From assembly GCA_964528155.1 (NCBI GenBank), contig CAZGRL010000010.1, positions 7,172 to 71,171 on the forward strand: 64,000 bases of DNA. The letters run 5' to 3'. How positions within the stretch are numbered: the first letter of the stretch is position 1; each line of letters opens with the position of its first letter. Below are positions 25,686-34,616 of this stretch, piece after piece. The notes under the pieces are model-generated. The model was not told where the DNA came from. It ran no database searches and saw only the letters and a list, made by a program, of their open reading frames with translations. Source of the DNA: G001797105 sp964528155 (lineage in GTDB: Bacteria > Chloroflexota > Anaerolineae > Anaerolineales > E44-bin32). The position numbers were made by a program, and so were the translations under genes.

Positions 25686-27005
25686 ATGAAGGTCGCCATG
25701 CCGGCCCCGAACGGGACTCGAGACGATCAGCCTGGAGCAGCCCAGCCCAATCGAGGCTGGCTGCGTCTGGCCGGCATCACATGCTTTTCGCTTGCCCTAG
25801 GGATGGCCACGAACACGCTCGAGCCGGCGGTGCTGGGCCATCGTGTCCTGGAGCTCCTGCCAGCTTCAAAGAACACCGCCCTCGGCCTGATGACCTTCGC
25901 CGGTTTGATCATTGCTAGCCTATGGCAGCCGCTCATCGGCGTGATCTCCGATCGGACAGGCACTCGCTGGGGGCGGCGTATCCCTTTCATGGTCATCGGA
26001 ACCCCGCTTGCCATCGCCGCCTTGTATCTCATCGCCCTTGCCCCCAACTTCGGCCTGGTCGTCGTTGGGCTGCTGTCCTATCAGACGGCCGCCAACACGG
26101 TGCAGGGTCCGTGGCAGGCGTTGATCCCTGATCTCGTGCCATCGCATCAGCGCGGGCTCGCGTCGGGGATGAAGGCTGCCTTCGACATCCTGGCCTTCAT
26201 CCTCGGTCGCCAGATATCCGCCCACCTGGTTGCGGGGGGACAGGTCTCCGGGGCCGTCACAGTCGCCGCCGCCGCATACCTGCTCGCGCTGGCACTCACG
26301 GCCTTTGCGGCCAGGGACGACGGGTCAGTCCAGCCCACCGCGCCACAAGGCAGCGCAGCTCGCAACTTGACTCGGGCCTTCATCGTCCATTGGAGATCGC
26401 ACCCAGCCTTTGTGGCCTGGTTCATCAATCGTTTCCTCTTTTGGGCGGGATTTGTCGCACTGAACACTTTCGTACTCTTCTTCATGATCGACGTGGTCGG
26501 GATGCGGGAAGCCGAGGCTCAACGATTTGTCGGCCAGATGTCCACGGTGCTCGGTCTGTCACTCCTCCTGGTGACGCTCCCATCGGGTTGGTTGGCAGAC
26601 CGAATGGGGCGACGGCCGCTCGTCGCCGCTTCGGGCCTGATCGCCGCGGCGGGCACGGCTCTTGTGCTGATCCTCCGGACTCCGGGCGCCATCATCGTCG
26701 CCGGAGCCGCTATCGGTTTGGCCGCCGGGACGTTCCTCAGTGCCAACTGGGCCTTGATCACCGACATCGTGCCGGGAGCCGAGGCGGCGCGCTTCCTCGG
26801 GCTGGCCAACATTGCCTCTGCCGGGGGCAGCGCCGTCGCCCGCCTCGCCGGCGGGCTGCTGATTGATCCACTCAACCGCCTGACAGGCGAGGCCGCGACC
26901 GGATACCTGGCCTTGTACGCCTTGACGGCCGCTTCGTTCCTCCTGGGGACGGTCGCCGTTTTGCGCCTTCCACAGGTGAAAGCCAGCGATCACCTCACCG
27001 GATAG
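25686..27005 (+). CDS. MFS transporter (SLC45/GPH-like)
   Basis: 439 residues with about 12 membrane segments. GVISDRTGTRWGRRIPFM is the conserved loop 2-3 motif, in the form seen in sugar-cation symporter-like (SLC45/GPH) MFS proteins, and SGWLADRMGRRPLVAASG is the matching loop in the second half. Substrate unknown; sugars are typical. Start 25686 or 25698. Probably co-transcribed with nth, though functions are unrelated. Confidence 0.85.
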   Translation: MKVAMPAPNGTRDDQPGAAQPNRGWLRLAGITCFSLALGMATNTLEPAVLGHRVLELLPASKNTALGLMTFAGLIIASLWQPLIGVISDRTGTRWGRRIPFMVIGTPLAIAALYLIALAPNFGLVVVGLLSYQTAANTVQGPWQALIPDLVPSHQRGLASGMKAAFDILAFILGRQISAHLVAGGQVSGAVTVAAAAYLLALALTAFAARDDGSVQPTAPQGSAARNLTRAFIVHWRSHPAFVAWFINRFLFWAGFVALNTFVLFFMIDVVGMREAEAQRFVGQMSTVLGLSLLLVTLPSGWLADRMGRRPLVAASGLIAAAGTALVLILRTPGAIIVAGAAIGLAAGTFLSANWALITDIVPGAEAARFLGLANIASAGGSAVARLAGGLLIDPLNRLTGEAATGYLALYALTAASFLLGTVAVLRLPQVKASDHLTG

Positions 27006-27161
27006 GACATCAACAGGGCCGCGTGAGGCGGGATGGATGATTCGCCGACGCGAATTGGACCGAGGCCGAGGAGAGAAGTTGCCCTAGAATGGGGAGAAGG
27101 GAGCGTCGTGTCCCTGTGTTCAGGGCCGATGAGCGCGAGGAGGCACCAGGAGGTTGTGGCC

Positions 27162-27422
27162 ATGGAGAAAGATAAGCGGATCGGGGTCGTCACCCACTTC
27201 TATAACAAGATCCAGGTCGCCGTAGTGAGGCTCAGCGACAAGCTTGCGCTTGGGGATCGGGTCCATTTCAGGGGAGAGAACACGGACTTCCAACAGGATG
27301 TCGCCTCGATGCAGATTGAGCACGCGCCAGTGACGGAGGCCTCAGCCGGAATGGAAGTCGCTTTGAAAGTCGAGGAGCGGGTCCGACAGGGGGACGGCCT
27401 CTACTGGCCAACCTCGGACTGA
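27162..27422 (+). CDS. translation elongation factor-like small protein (EF-Tu domain 2 fold)
   Basis: 86 residues from an ATG at 27162 with AGGAGG 8 bases before; longer in-frame starts upstream lack a ribosome site. The sequence GVVTHFYNKIQVAVVRLSD, then LGDRVHFRGENTDFQQDV and ASMQIEH, matches the free-standing beta-barrel proteins annotated as translation elongation factor-like, resembling domain 2 of EF-Tu or the C-terminal domain of U32 peptidases. Role unknown; possibly a tRNA- or ribosome-related barrel. No GTPase domain is present. Confidence 0.75.
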   Translation: MEKDKRIGVVTHFYNKIQVAVVRLSDKLALGDRVHFRGENTDFQQDVASMQIEHAPVTEASAGMEVALKVEERVRQGDGLYWPTSD

Positions 27423-27429
27423 TCCCATC

Positions 27430-27462
27430 CCCCCATCGGCACATCCGCCTGACAGATGGGGG
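27430..27462 (+). terminator. stem-loop after EF-like gene
   Basis: CCCCCATC (27430-27437) pairs exactly with GATGGGGG (27455-27462) around a 17-base loop, 8 bases after the stop. No T-tract follows. It sits between convergent genes and is a weak terminator candidate. Confidence 0.35.
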
Positions 27463-27590
27463 CGGAACTCGAACGGCGCCATAGTTCCTGCGACGCAAGT
27501 AGACGGCTCCGGCCGGTCGTTCCACTCCTCAAATGAGAATAGGCACGCAGAATGCAGGGACTTAAATGGCCCGGGGCAGAGGCCGTATGT

Positions 27591-28847
27591 TTACATGGGC
27601 ACGGCGATGGTAAAGGCTGAGCCCTTGTCTCGGCCGGCGCTCTCAGCCCAGACGCGGCCCCCATGCGCTTCGGCAATGGCCTTGACGATCGACAGGCCCA
27701 GTCCCATGCCCTGATGCCTGCGGGTCATGTGATTCTCGACCTGGTAGAACTCGTCAAAGATGCGCTCGAGCTCGTCCTCCGGGATACCCAGACCGGTGTC
27801 GTCGACCCGGAACCATCCTTCTGTCCCTCTATGGATGAGGGCCAGCCCGATGCGACCCTCTTCGGGCGTGAAGCGCATTGCATTGTTCAGGAGATTGGTC
27901 AGGGCCATCGTGAGTTTCTGTGCATCGACGCGCCCTGTGATCGATTCTTGGGGCAGGCTCAATTCGAAGTCCTGTCCTTTGGCGTGGATCAGGCCTACGA
28001 CCTCATCGTAGGCCGCCCTGGCGATGTCAGCCAACGGATGAACTGCGAAGCTCATTTCACCTGATCCGACCTTCATCAAGTTCATGTTGGTCATGTCTTC
28101 GATCAGCGCGCGCATCCTGAGGGCTGAGTTGAGCACTGCGGAAGCATGCTCCGAGGCGGCCGCGTCCGCTTCCTCCTGGAGAATTGCCGCGTAGCCCAGG
28201 ATCAGACCAAGCGGCGTGCGTAGCTCGTGGGAGGCGATGGCGATGAAATCGCTCTTCATTCGGTCAAGTTTGCCCAGTTCATCATAGGCCTTACGCAGAG
28301 CTTCGACCAATCGAGCGTTGTTCACGGCCACGGCCGCCTGGGAGGCGATAATCGAAAGCGTCTTGACGTCCGCCTGATCGAACTCCCCCCGCTTCTTGTT
28401 GACCGCCTCCAGTACACCGGTCACCTTGTCGCGGATCCGCATCGGAACTCCGATCAAGTTGCGCGTTTCGAACTTGATCCGCTCTCCGACCTCACGAAAG
28501 TGGCGCGGGTCGGCGGCGGCATCGCCGATGATCAAGGGCTGATCTTCACGAAAGATCGTGCCGGCGATCGAACCTTCGAGTGGGACGGGTATTCGGGCAA
28601 GCTCCTCCGGGTCGGAGCCGGTCGAAGCGGCGAAATACAACTCCTGGGTCCGCTCGTCCACCAGTAGGATCGAGGCTCCCTCGCTCTCGAGGAGATCGGC
28701 GGCAGAGTCGATGATGAATTGCAGGACCCGCTTGAGCTCGAGGCTGGAGTTGAGGGTGACGCTGATTTCCACCAGGCGCGACAGCCGGGCGACCATCTCG
28801 CGCAATCTGGCGTCTTTCATTCCCATGTCTTCAGTGGGGGACGACAT
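27591..28847 (-). CDS. GAF-domain sensor histidine kinase
   Basis: 418 residues, no membrane segment, so cytoplasmic. A GAF domain spans about 22-180. The HisKA phosphoacceptor is His207 in ASHELRTPLG. The HATPase domain has NLLNNAMRFTPEEG (N box), DTGLGIP (G1) and GMGLGLSIVKA (G2). All catalytic motifs are intact. No response regulator is adjacent, so this is an orphan kinase. The GAF ligand is unknown. It is transcribed away from dnaN with 193 bases between. Confidence 0.94.
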   Translation of the reverse strand: MSSPTEDMGMKDARLREMVARLSRLVEISVTLNSSLELKRVLQFIIDSAADLLESEGASILLVDERTQELYFAASTGSDPEELARIPVPLEGSIAGTIFREDQPLIIGDAAADPRHFREVGERIKFETRNLIGVPMRIRDKVTGVLEAVNKKRGEFDQADVKTLSIIASQAAVAVNNARLVEALRKAYDELGKLDRMKSDFIAIASHELRTPLGLILGYAAILQEEADAAASEHASAVLNSALRMRALIEDMTNMNLMKVGSGEMSFAVHPLADIARAAYDEVVGLIHAKGQDFELSLPQESITGRVDAQKLTMALTNLLNNAMRFTPEEGRIGLALIHRGTEGWFRVDDTGLGIPEDELERIFDEFYQVENHMTRRHQGMGLGLSIVKAIAEAHGGRVWAESAGRDKGSAFTIAVPM

Positions 28848-28973
28848 CGGTGCAAGTGTATGCGATATGGGGGACCTTGTCTACCTGACTCCCCAGAATG
28901 AGCGCTTGTCGGCGCCCGCGGCCACCGGGAGAGAATATTCCGACGCCCACCAACAGCCCAGCCGCCGAACCCT

Positions 28974-29002
28974 TTGTCGCCTTCCGGCCTTCGATGTATA
29001 CT
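28974..29002 (+). promoter_or_regulatory. promoter of dnaN
   Basis: TTGTCG (28974-28979), 17-base spacer, TATACT (28997-29002). Predicted start near 29009, giving a leader of about 32 bases. AAGGG about 10 bases before the ATG is the likely ribosome site. No DnaA-box cluster is visible nearby. Confidence 0.6.
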
Positions 29003-29040
29003 TTTAGTCCGCTTTCCGTACCCCCAAGGGCTCACAAACG

Positions 29041-30174
29041 ATGAAAGTTTCCTGCCTTCAAGAGAATCTGTCACGCGCTCTCGGGAGCGTCGCCCGAGCC
29101 GTTGCTCCACGCAGCACGCTGCCTGTCCTGGGGAATGTGCTGATCGCTACCGAGGACGGTCGGCTACGCCTATCCGCCACCAACCTCGAGCTCGGGATCA
29201 CCTGCTGGATCGGAGCCAAGATCGAAGAGCCGGGCGCCACCACCGTCCCTGCCCGAACCTTCGTCGATCTTGTGAACACACTCCCCAACGACAAGGTCGA
29301 CATGAGCCTCTCGGTCCGGACTCAAACCCTGCACGTCGTTTGCGGGCCGTTCACGAACGACATCAAGTGTATCGACGCTCAGGAATTTCCCCCGCTGGCC
29401 CCTGCCGACATCGACAACGGGGTTCCCCTCGATATCGACGACCTGCGCGAAATGATCAGCCAGGTGGCCTTCGCCGCTTCCAGTGACGACGCGCGGCCTG
29501 TTCTGACAGGTGTGCTGGCCGAGATCAAGGACGGCGAGATGACGTTGGCCGCCGCCGACGGCTTCCGACTGTCGGTCCGCTCTTCTCACCTGGCGTCGCC
29601 GGAACCGGGACCGATGCGTGCGATCATCCCCGCCCGGGCGCTGAACGAGCTGGCCCGGGTCTTCGCTGACGGCCAGGAGACCGTGTCCATGCTCCTCCCC
29701 GAGAACCGCAATCAGGTGATCTTTCGCACCAAGGACCGCGAGCTTGTCTCCCAGTTGATCGACGGCAGTTTTCCCGACTATCAGGGCATCATCCCCAAGA
29801 CAAAATCCACTCGAAGCGTCCTGCCGACGGCAGCTTTCCTCAAAGCCTGCAAGGCCGCCGAGATATTCGCCCGCGAGTCGGCTCATTCGGCCCGCCTCAG
29901 GGTGGCTCCCGGCAGCGAACTCGAGCCGGGTAGCGTGGTTGTCTCAGCCACTTCAGCCGAAACGGGATCAAATGAAACCCAGGTCGATGCCACGATCGAG
30001 GGTGATGCGATCGAAATCGCATTCAACGTACGCTTTCTGATGGACGTGCTCAGCGTCATCGACACCCCGAATGTCGCGCTCGAAACAACCAGCGCCGCCG
30101 CCCCAGGGGTGATCCGGCCCGTCGGACGCGATGATTTCCTGCATGTCATCATGCCGATGCACATCGGACGCTGA
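29041..30174 (+). CDS. dnaN: DNA polymerase III beta subunit (sliding clamp)
   Basis: 377 residues, the normal length. The three-domain clamp is recognisable: MKVSCLQENLSRALGSVARAV at the start, FVDLVNTLPND, DDARPVLTGVLAE opening domain 2, LIDGSFPDYQGIIPK in domain 3 and the C-terminal VIRPVGRDDFLHVIMPM clamp tail. It encircles DNA and tethers polymerases. The usual dnaA neighbour is absent from the flanks: upstream is a divergent histidine kinase and downstream a large palindrome, then a PEP-binding gene. Confidence 0.96.
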   Translation: MKVSCLQENLSRALGSVARAVAPRSTLPVLGNVLIATEDGRLRLSATNLELGITCWIGAKIEEPGATTVPARTFVDLVNTLPNDKVDMSLSVRTQTLHVVCGPFTNDIKCIDAQEFPPLAPADIDNGVPLDIDDLREMISQVAFAASSDDARPVLTGVLAEIKDGEMTLAAADGFRLSVRSSHLASPEPGPMRAIIPARALNELARVFADGQETVSMLLPENRNQVIFRTKDRELVSQLIDGSFPDYQGIIPKTKSTRSVLPTAAFLKACKAAEIFARESAHSARLRVAPGSELEPGSVVVSATSAETGSNETQVDATIEGDAIEIAFNVRFLMDVLSVIDTPNVALETTSAAAPGVIRPVGRDDFLHVIMPMHIGR

Positions 30175-30181
30175 GGCACGC

Positions 30182-30199
30182 TGCGCCGGGTACGGCGCA
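30182..30199 (+). terminator. small hairpin after dnaN
   Basis: TGCGCCG (30182-30188) and CGGCGCA (30193-30199) form a perfect 7-bp stem with a 4-base loop, 7 bases after the dnaN stop. No T-tract follows. With the larger palindrome at 30220-30272 it may serve transcription termination. Confidence 0.45.
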
Positions 30200-30219
30200 C
30201 CATGTTCCGCCTTCAATCA

Positions 30220-30272
30220 AACCCAGAAGGACGCGCGGTGCAGCGAAGCTGCACCGCGCGTCCTTCTGGGTT
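30220..30272. repeat. perfect 25-bp inverted repeat with 3-base loop
   Basis: Arms 30220-30244 and 30248-30272 are exact reverse complements around GAA. The stem is GC-rich and far longer than an ordinary terminator, and no T-tract follows on either strand. It lies 45 bases after the dnaN stop in a 261-base gap. Smaller inverted motifs (CATACC-AA-GGTATG near 30299-30312) follow. Nature unknown: termination, mRNA end protection, or a dispersed palindromic element. Confidence 0.85.
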
Positions 30273-30435
30273 CACGCTTCGGCCGGTGGGAGTGCAGGCA
30301 TACCAAGGTATGATAGGTAGCGCAGGGCATACCCCACTTATCTGCTGGACCGGGCCCCCTCGGACTGCAGACTGGGATGACTTTCGCCGAACGTGACAAA
30401 CGAGGCCGAATCTCGAAATCCCTGGAGTTGAGCAA

Positions 30436-32814
30436 GTGGCTTTCGACCCAACCGGGTTCCCCAAGGTCCTTACTCTCTACCTTGAACTGACGCAGTACCC
30501 CATTCTCGCCGGCCGGATCCGTGAGCGCATGCGCCGTGAGATTTTCCGGACCGGCGTGATCACCCAGGACGCCTTTGAGGTCGAAGTTCAGGAGAAAGCC
30601 GTCCAATCCCAGCGACGTGAAGGTCTAGTGGATCCGCTCAAGCAAGAACATCCGGACACATGGGCGCAGCGGCTGGCCCTCATTCGCGACAACCTCACCG
30701 ATTTCTACTTCGCCTATAACCTCCCCCACGAACGGTTCGTCGAAATCGTTCGCAAGACTCTCTCCGAACGAAGCCCCACTCAGGAAGTGGTTTTGACCTT
30801 TCACCCCGAGCTCGCCCCCTGGGACATGTTGTTTGCCCAGGGCGAAGCGTATGAAGCCTTGCCCGCCAAGGAGCGCGCCCGCGTCGAGCACCATCTGAAA
30901 GAGATCAAGGTCGTGCTGACAAAAGCCATGATCAGCGATCATCTGGGCTATGTCGGGATCGCCAAAGAGTGGTTCGACATGGCTGACCTGAGAGGTGTTC
31001 TTGACCGGCGCCTCGGGCGGGGGAAGATCGGCGGAAAGGCCGCCGGCATCGTTCTGGCCGACTGCATCCTGCGCAAGTCCGCCGAGAAGGCCCTGCTCGT
31101 CCGCTTGCACGTCCCGCGTTCGTGGTTTCTCGGGGCCGACGTCTTCTACCAGTTCAACCAGCTCAACGGGATGGTGGGGTTCGCCAACCAAAAATATAAG
31201 GACGAGAAACGAATCCGGGCCGAACACGACTCGATTCGAGAGCAGTTCCGCGCCGGCCGATTCCCGAATGAAATCGTCGACGGGCTGCGATCGATTCTGG
31301 ATCAGGTCGGACGTCTGCCGTTGATCGTTCGTTCCTCCAGCCTGCTCGAGGATTCCTTCGGCACCTCATTCGCCGGGAAGTACGAAAGCTACTTCTGCCC
31401 CAACCAGGGGACGCATGATGAGAATCTCAAGCGGCTGATGGACGCCATACGAAACGTGTATGCCAGTGTCTACAGCGCCGACGTCCTACTCTACCGGCGA
31501 TTGAACGGACTTCTGGACTACGACGAGCGCATGGCGATTTTGATTCAGGAAGTTCAGGGGAACCGGCTTGGCGATTATTTCCTACCGGATGCGGCCGGCG
31601 TGGCCTTCTCGCGGAATCAGTTTCGTTGGAGCCCACGTATCGACCGCAAGGCCGGCTTCTTGAGGCTCGTATGGGGGCTGGGCACGCGCGCCGTGGAACA
31701 GATCGGCGGTGACTACCCACGCCTCGTCGCTCTCAGTCATCCCTACCTTCAGCCCGACTCGAACCCGGAACACATCCGACGCTACTCACAACGCCAGGTC
31801 GACGTGATTGATATTGGCGCCAATAGCTTTCGCACGGTCGGAATCGAACAGCTCATTCGGCCTGATTTTTCGCACCTGCGCCTTCTGGCCGAGCGCTTCA
31901 CGGATGGTCACCTCCAGGAATTCGTGAGCATCCCCATCGACCTCGATCCGAAGGAAACCGTCATCACATTTGACGGGCTGCTGAGGCGCACGCCCGTCGC
32001 CGACCTAATGCGCCACATGCTTCAGACCCTGGAGCAAGCCTACATCGTTCCCGTTGATGTCGAATTCCTGATCCTGCTCGGAGATTCCGACACTCGTGGA
32101 CGACACCCTGAAATCTACTTGCTCCAGTGTCGCCCACAGAGTCGGCTGAAGGCCGAGGCGGTCGAGCTACGCAGAGACATCCCGGCCGACAGACGCATCT
32201 TCGTCAGCCAACGGCTTGTTCCAGACGGCCGTGTTGGCGATGTCGAGTACGTTGTCTATGTTCCGCCTTCGGTGTACTTCTCGCTCCATCGCCAGAAGAA
32301 AGGCGAGCTGGCGCGCCTGATCGGCCGTCTGAATGAGCGCTTGGCCGACAGAGTGTTCATCCTCATCGGACCCGGCCGTTGGGGCAGTGACAACCCGGAT
32401 CTGGGGATCCCGGTTCGCTATGGTGACATCTACCGGGCCCGCGCCTTGATCGAGTTGGCCAGCGATGAGTGGGCGCCCGAGCCCTCCTACGGTACCCATT
32501 TCTTTCAGGACCTGGTCGAGGCACACATCTACCCGCTTGCCCTGGCACTGAGCGACCCCGGCGCTGAATTCAATCGGGCCTTCTTCGAGAATGCCCCTAA
32601 CGCCCTCGGGGCATTGTTGCCCGAAGCTGTCGCCTGGTCGGAGGCCGTGCAGGTGATCCACGTCCCGGATGCCGGCGACGGCGCGCTCCTTGAGTTGGCG
32701 ATGGATGGTGATGCCGGGACGGCGATGGCCTATCTGACGGCTGAGCCGGAGGATAGCTCGGCAGGCAAACTGGGCCCGGACGGCGAGCCGGCTTCCGTTC
32801 GAAGTTCCGCGTAG
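30436..32814 (+). CDS. PEP/pyruvate-binding domain protein (PPDK N-terminal ATP-grasp fold)
   Basis: 792 residues from a GTG at 30436 with GGAG 8 bases before. The central region has GKIGGKAAGIVLAD near 200 and RSSSLLEDSFGTSFAGKYESY near 300, the nucleotide-binding signature of PEP synthase and pyruvate phosphate dikinase. The catalytic His-containing swivelling domain and the C-terminal PEP/TIM-barrel domain are not seen. Instead there is an N-terminal helical region (1-190) and a C-terminal region with LIGPGRWGSDNPDLGIPV. It could be a phosphotransferase with a non-classical target. Function unknown. Confidence 0.8.
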   Translation: MAFDPTGFPKVLTLYLELTQYPILAGRIRERMRREIFRTGVITQDAFEVEVQEKAVQSQRREGLVDPLKQEHPDTWAQRLALIRDNLTDFYFAYNLPHERFVEIVRKTLSERSPTQEVVLTFHPELAPWDMLFAQGEAYEALPAKERARVEHHLKEIKVVLTKAMISDHLGYVGIAKEWFDMADLRGVLDRRLGRGKIGGKAAGIVLADCILRKSAEKALLVRLHVPRSWFLGADVFYQFNQLNGMVGFANQKYKDEKRIRAEHDSIREQFRAGRFPNEIVDGLRSILDQVGRLPLIVRSSSLLEDSFGTSFAGKYESYFCPNQGTHDENLKRLMDAIRNVYASVYSADVLLYRRLNGLLDYDERMAILIQEVQGNRLGDYFLPDAAGVAFSRNQFRWSPRIDRKAGFLRLVWGLGTRAVEQIGGDYPRLVALSHPYLQPDSNPEHIRRYSQRQVDVIDIGANSFRTVGIEQLIRPDFSHLRLLAERFTDGHLQEFVSIPIDLDPKETVITFDGLLRRTPVADLMRHMLQTLEQAYIVPVDVEFLILLGDSDTRGRHPEIYLLQCRPQSRLKAEAVELRRDIPADRRIFVSQRLVPDGRVGDVEYVVYVPPSVYFSLHRQKKGELARLIGRLNERLADRVFILIGPGRWGSDNPDLGIPVRYGDIYRARALIELASDEWAPEPSYGTHFFQDLVEAHIYPLALALSDPGAEFNRAFFENAPNALGALLPEAVAWSEAVQVIHVPDAGDGALLELAMDGDAGTAMAYLTAEPEDSSAGKLGPDGEPASVRSSA

Positions 32815-32917
32815 ACGGGCACCATCTCGAGCACCCCGGATCGGGCGTGAGGGCACATCCGCACAGTCCAGGTTGTCAGCACCCACCCGCTCCGGGCGAG
32901 GCTCCGGGGCGCTGCTG

Positions 32918-32923
32918 TATAAT
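32918..32923 (+). promoter_or_regulatory. -10 box upstream of lysR-type gene
   Basis: A perfect TATAAT lies about 105 bases before the preferred start of the LysR gene. No convincing -35 at 16-18 bases, as is common for activator-dependent or autoregulated promoters. Confidence 0.4.
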
Positions 32924-33027
32924 CTGAGGCCGCCAGACCTGTACTTCTGGCCGCGGCCCGTCGTCGCCCACGTTGTGCTTCAGCCATGTGCCCAACGCCA
33001 CCCGTGGCGGAATCGAGCAATCCTGTG

Positions 33028-33957
33028 ATGGACCTTCAGAGGCTAGAGTCCTTCCTCTTTGCGGCCGAACACCTGAGCTTCTCCGAAGCCGCCAAGCTCC
33101 TGCATGTCACGCAACCGACTGTCAGCCACCACATCAAAATGCTCGAAGGAGAGCTGGGTCTCGAGCTTTTCGATCGATCCGGTGGAAAACTCCATTTGAC
33201 CGAGGCCGGCCGCTCCATGCTCCCCTGGGCCCGAAAGTTGATCCAGGACTCCAATGAACTTCAAGAGATGGCTTCTTCGCTGCAAAACGGTGTGGTCGGA
33301 CACTTGCGCATTGCATGCAGCACCACTGCCGGCAAGTACATCCTGCCGCAACTGGCAGCTCGTTTTTCCAAACGTCACCCGGGTGTGCGAGTGAGCATCT
33401 TGGCCTGTACCCCCGATCACGCAATCCCTCAACTCACGCAGGGTGAAGCCAATCTTGCAGTTGTCAGCTCCGAACCGCTAGAGGACATGTACGAATCACA
33501 AGAGTTTTTCGAGGACTCCATCACCCTTATCATACCCGCCAATCATCCGTTGGCTTTCCGCCGAGTGATCGAGCCCGAAGATCTTCTCAAAGAGAACATC
33601 ATCATTCGCGAAAGCTCCTCGGGGACGCGCCGAGTGATGCTCATCGAACTAGCCAAGTTCGACATCAGCCTGGACGACCTGAACGTCTTCCTCGAGCTGG
33701 GCAACGCTGAGGCAATCGTCCGAACGGTAGCGGCCGGCTATGGCGTGTCCTTCGTCTCCACGCTGGCATCTGCATGTCCTCTCGACCGGGGCAACGTGGT
33801 CGATGTCGAGGTGCGAGGGCTGAACATGCGACGCACGATCTACATGGTGCGCAACCGACTGGAGACGCCCAGTCGCCCGCAGGAGGCCTTTTGGAGCTTC
33901 GTCCACGACGAGTCCAATGTGGATTTGCTGCACTTGCCTGAAAGCCCCCATGGCTGA
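33028..33957 (+). CDS. LysR family transcriptional regulator
   Basis: 309 residues from MDLQRLESF; a start at 32986 adds 14 residues unlike the family. The helix-turn-helix (about 2-60) reads LSFSEAAKLLHVTQPTVSHHIKML in part. The effector domain follows with HLRIACSTTAGKYILPQLAA and a second lobe, like CysB/CbbR-type LysR proteins. It probably controls a neighbouring gene; none is divergent, and the nearest candidate is the sulfur/Hdr cluster facing it. Ligand unknown. Confidence 0.92.
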   Translation: MDLQRLESFLFAAEHLSFSEAAKLLHVTQPTVSHHIKMLEGELGLELFDRSGGKLHLTEAGRSMLPWARKLIQDSNELQEMASSLQNGVVGHLRIACSTTAGKYILPQLAARFSKRHPGVRVSILACTPDHAIPQLTQGEANLAVVSSEPLEDMYESQEFFEDSITLIIPANHPLAFRRVIEPEDLLKENIIIRESSSGTRRVMLIELAKFDISLDDLNVFLELGNAEAIVRTVAAGYGVSFVSTLASACPLDRGNVVDVEVRGLNMRRTIYMVRNRLETPSRPQEAFWSFVHDESNVDLLHLPESPHG

Positions 33958-33979
33958 AGGCCTGTGCCTCAGGAATGCG

Positions 33980-34007
33980 ACAGGGGCTCCCAAATGGGAG
34001 CCCCTGT
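33980..34007. terminator. bidirectional stem-loop between convergent lysR and dsrE-like genes
   Basis: ACAGGGGCTCCCA (33980-33992) pairs exactly with TGGGAGCCCCTGT (33995-34007), 13 bp with an AA loop. It follows the lysR stop by 23 bases and the dsrE-like stop by about 53 bases on the other strand. The downstream CTAGTTGTTG is only moderately T-rich. Confidence 0.6.
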
Positions 34008-34060
34008 CTAGTTGTTGTGGCCGAGCCATCGCCTGCATGCGAAACGGCCACTGCCACTGG

Positions 34061-34423
34061 CTAGAACGTATAGGTCATCTCGGCCCCTTCAGCGTCCATG
34101 AGGAACGGTGGGGCCTTCTGGATCTTGATCGCCGGATCTCGCAGGTCCTTAGGATCAATGCCTTTGTTCTCGAGCGCCAATTCGCACAGCACGATGTTGG
34201 CACCTTGATCGACGAGGGTTTTCCATAGGTCCAGCGGATTTGGCAGGCCCTTGGGGTGGCCGAGCGCTTCCAGCTCGCCCTTGAGAGTCCACTTGGCGCC
34301 GGCTGGGCAGAAGAAGACATGCACTTCATAATCCAGGGCGATCCCGGACGAGGCGAAGATCAAGGTCGGCATGATGTTCTTGACCTCGTCGCCGTTGCAG
34401 ACGACCACCATCTTTTCAGCCAT
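34061..34423 (-). CDS. DsrE/DsrF-like family protein
   Basis: 120 residues. VVVCNGDEVKNIMPTLIFAS at the start, HVFFCPAGAKWTLKG, and an ANIVLCELALENKGI segment fit the DsrE/DsrF/DrsH-like (DsrE2-type) fold. Cysteines at VCNGD, FFCPAG and LCELA could take part in sulfur relay, as in DsrE2/TusA pairs. It lies downstream of the QmoC-like gene (about 190-base gap) on the same strand, in the same neighbourhood as TusA. Confidence 0.78.
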   Translation of the reverse strand: MAEKMVVVCNGDEVKNIMPTLIFASSGIALDYEVHVFFCPAGAKWTLKGELEALGHPKGLPNPLDLWKTLVDQGANIVLCELALENKGIDPKDLRDPAIKIQKAPPFLMDAEGAEMTYTF

Positions 34424-34616
34424 CTAGGTATCCTCCGTACGTGGGATTGTCTGGCACCCGGAGCCCGACGGGAGTTCACCTCCCCGTGACTCCAGGATCC
34501 TTATCGATAAACCGTCGAATATCTCATCCGCCGGCGTGCCGGCCATGTTTCCCGCACGCCCATCCCACAGGTAGCAGCCCGCACCCCTGCTGGGGCCGAC
34601 GCGATGGCCCCCGCCG

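Noticed and set aside
28848..29040. Replication origin next to dnaN
   Set aside because: No TTATNCACA DnaA-box cluster or AT-rich unwinding element is visible, and dnaA is absent; parS sites suggest proximity only.
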